22,875 bases of DNA from a virus: IMG/VR virus record IMGVR_UViG_3300005581_000145, positions 1 through 22,875 of that record. One strand, 5' to 3'. Shown piece by piece: positions 22,332 to 22,875 of the stretch. The notes beneath the pieces were generated by a model. The model worked only from the letters and a program-made list of their open reading frames with translations. It was not told the origin of the DNA and made no database searches. Position 1 is the stretch's first letter. Every line of letters begins with the position of its first letter. Made by a program: the position numbers and the translations under genes.

Positions 22332-22875
22332 GCCTTGACCCAGTATCAGATTTCCTCGCACGGTTATCCGGCGTTCATAAGGCCGGCGCAAAGAACGAAT
22401 GGGCTGCTAAGTGCCCATGCCGGGCCGATGATAAGAACCCATCGCTCTCGGTCGGTGTCGGTTCGCAAGGTCAGGTTCTTGTTACGTGCCATCGCGGCAC
22501 ACCGTGCGACCTCGACGAGATTTGTAAAGCGGTAGGCATCGAAGCGACCGAGCTATGGCCGGACGACGCTGACCGGGCAACCCCGATCCCGCGCCCAAAG
22601 AAGAACACCGACGACAAAACGAAGGGTCACGCATTGACGCAGCCAAAGAAGAAGTCAGGCCCAGGCGAGCTAGTCATGACGTACCCGTACACCGACCCCG
22701 ACGGCACGCTCGTCATGGAGGTGCTCCGGTACCGGACGGAAGAAGGCGGGAAGACGTTCCGGCAACGGTGCCCCGACGGTAACGGCGGCTGGACATGGTC
22801 GACATCGCATCTTGAAGAACGGCCCCTCTATCGGTTACCCGAGGTGATGGCGGCCGTCTCAGCTGGAGAACCGGT
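22328..22875 (+). CDS. DNA primase (CHC2-type zinc domain; primase/helicase), 3'-truncated
   Basis: GTG at 22328 in a GTGA overlap; open to the end of the window (182 codons seen). Residues 1-75 form a CHC2-like zinc domain: CPC (C29, C31), then TCHRGTPC (C54, H55, C60), with DLDEICKAVG after it. A basic linker (about 85-112) follows. Next comes the segment 'Y.YtDpDGtlvmEVlRYrte.gGKtFRQrcPDGnGGW.W' and ERPLYRLPEV (about 115-177), typical of plasmid and phage primase/helicase proteins ahead of their Toprim domain. The Toprim and any helicase part lie beyond the window. Probably primes lagging-strand synthesis for this replicon. Confidence 0.88.
   Translation, partial: MSLDPVSDFLARLSGVHKAGAKNEWAAKCPCRADDKNPSLSVGVGSQGQVLVTCHRGTPCDLDEICKAVGIEATELWPDDADRATPIPRPKKNTDDKTKGHALTQPKKKSGPGELVMTYPYTDPDGTLVMEVLRYRTEEGGKTFRQRCPDGNGGWTWSTSHLEERPLYRLPEVMAAVSAGEP

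Noticed and set aside
1-22875. CRISPR array, tRNA genes, integrase or insertion sequence
   Set aside because: The repeats here are promoter and ribosome-site elements, not evenly spaced spacers; no cloverleaf, recombinase or transposase pattern was seen.

Overview
The window reads as part of the genome of a tailed phage (or a phage-like replicon) of a high-GC Gram-positive host, most likely an actinobacterium. The evidence is dense packing of about 50 mostly tiny genes, a GC-rich third codon position, very strong Shine-Dalgarno sites, sigma-70-type promoters, and phage-typical proteins: a PAPS-reductase-family enzyme, an SNF2/HARP helicase, a MoxR AAA+ ATPase with a VWA partner, an Api92-like protein, and a replication module ending in a CHC2-type primase. 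There are no structural, lysis or integrase genes and no rRNA, tRNA or CRISPR array here. The host cannot be named from the sequence.

Layout. 1-663: 3' part of a PAPS-reductase-family gene, then terminators. 795-1724 (minus): three small genes. 1919-3012 (plus): three small genes. 3040-3964 (minus): a membrane protein inside a duplicated 24-bp sequence, and a small acidic protein. 4068-5152 (minus): an operon ending in an Api92-like gene. 5347-5580 (plus): one small gene. 5599-7599 (minus): the SNF2 helicase. 7627-7785 (minus): a zinc-ribbon miniprotein. 7972-9775 (plus): a six-gene operon. 9772-11143 (minus): five small genes. 11373-14690 (plus): a coiled-coil protein, a conserved phage protein and the AAA+/VWA pair. 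14756-15462 (minus): a two-TM protein and a helicase-associated-domain/HTH protein. 15586-16669 (minus): three small genes. 16909-21215 (plus): about a dozen small genes, nearly every unit with its own promoter. 21216-21504: a regulatory or leader region. 21505-22875 (plus): a putative replication operon, cut by the window end.

Regulatory architecture is the most striking content. (1) A 12-bp start-associated sequence, usually ACCAAGGAGGTC, sits just 5' of 29 start codons. (2) About sixteen 'class I' promoters share TTGACT-N17-CATGAT, a CACACCC-TGTG dyad inside the spacer, and a conserved TGTCAAGGAAA at the predicted 5' end of the transcript. (3) Eight 'class II' elements share GCGCACAC-N12-CGATCGTT(C/A)TA with an invariant 12-nt gap. 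Downstream genes in a unit are coupled through ATGA, GTGA, TTGA, TGATG or TAGTG overlaps.

The genes fall into two strata. The small accessory genes carry the start-associated sequence and the class I/II promoters. The others (PAPS reductase, SNF2 helicase, the 9.54-10.02 kb pair, the 14.76-15.46 kb pair, the 3.0-3.96 kb pair and the replication genes) lack these. Instead they carry a heptamer, AGTCACG, that I find 19 times, all in or next to this second set and never in the first. The heptamer occurs in several reading frames, so it appears to be a DNA-level signal. These counts were made by eye.
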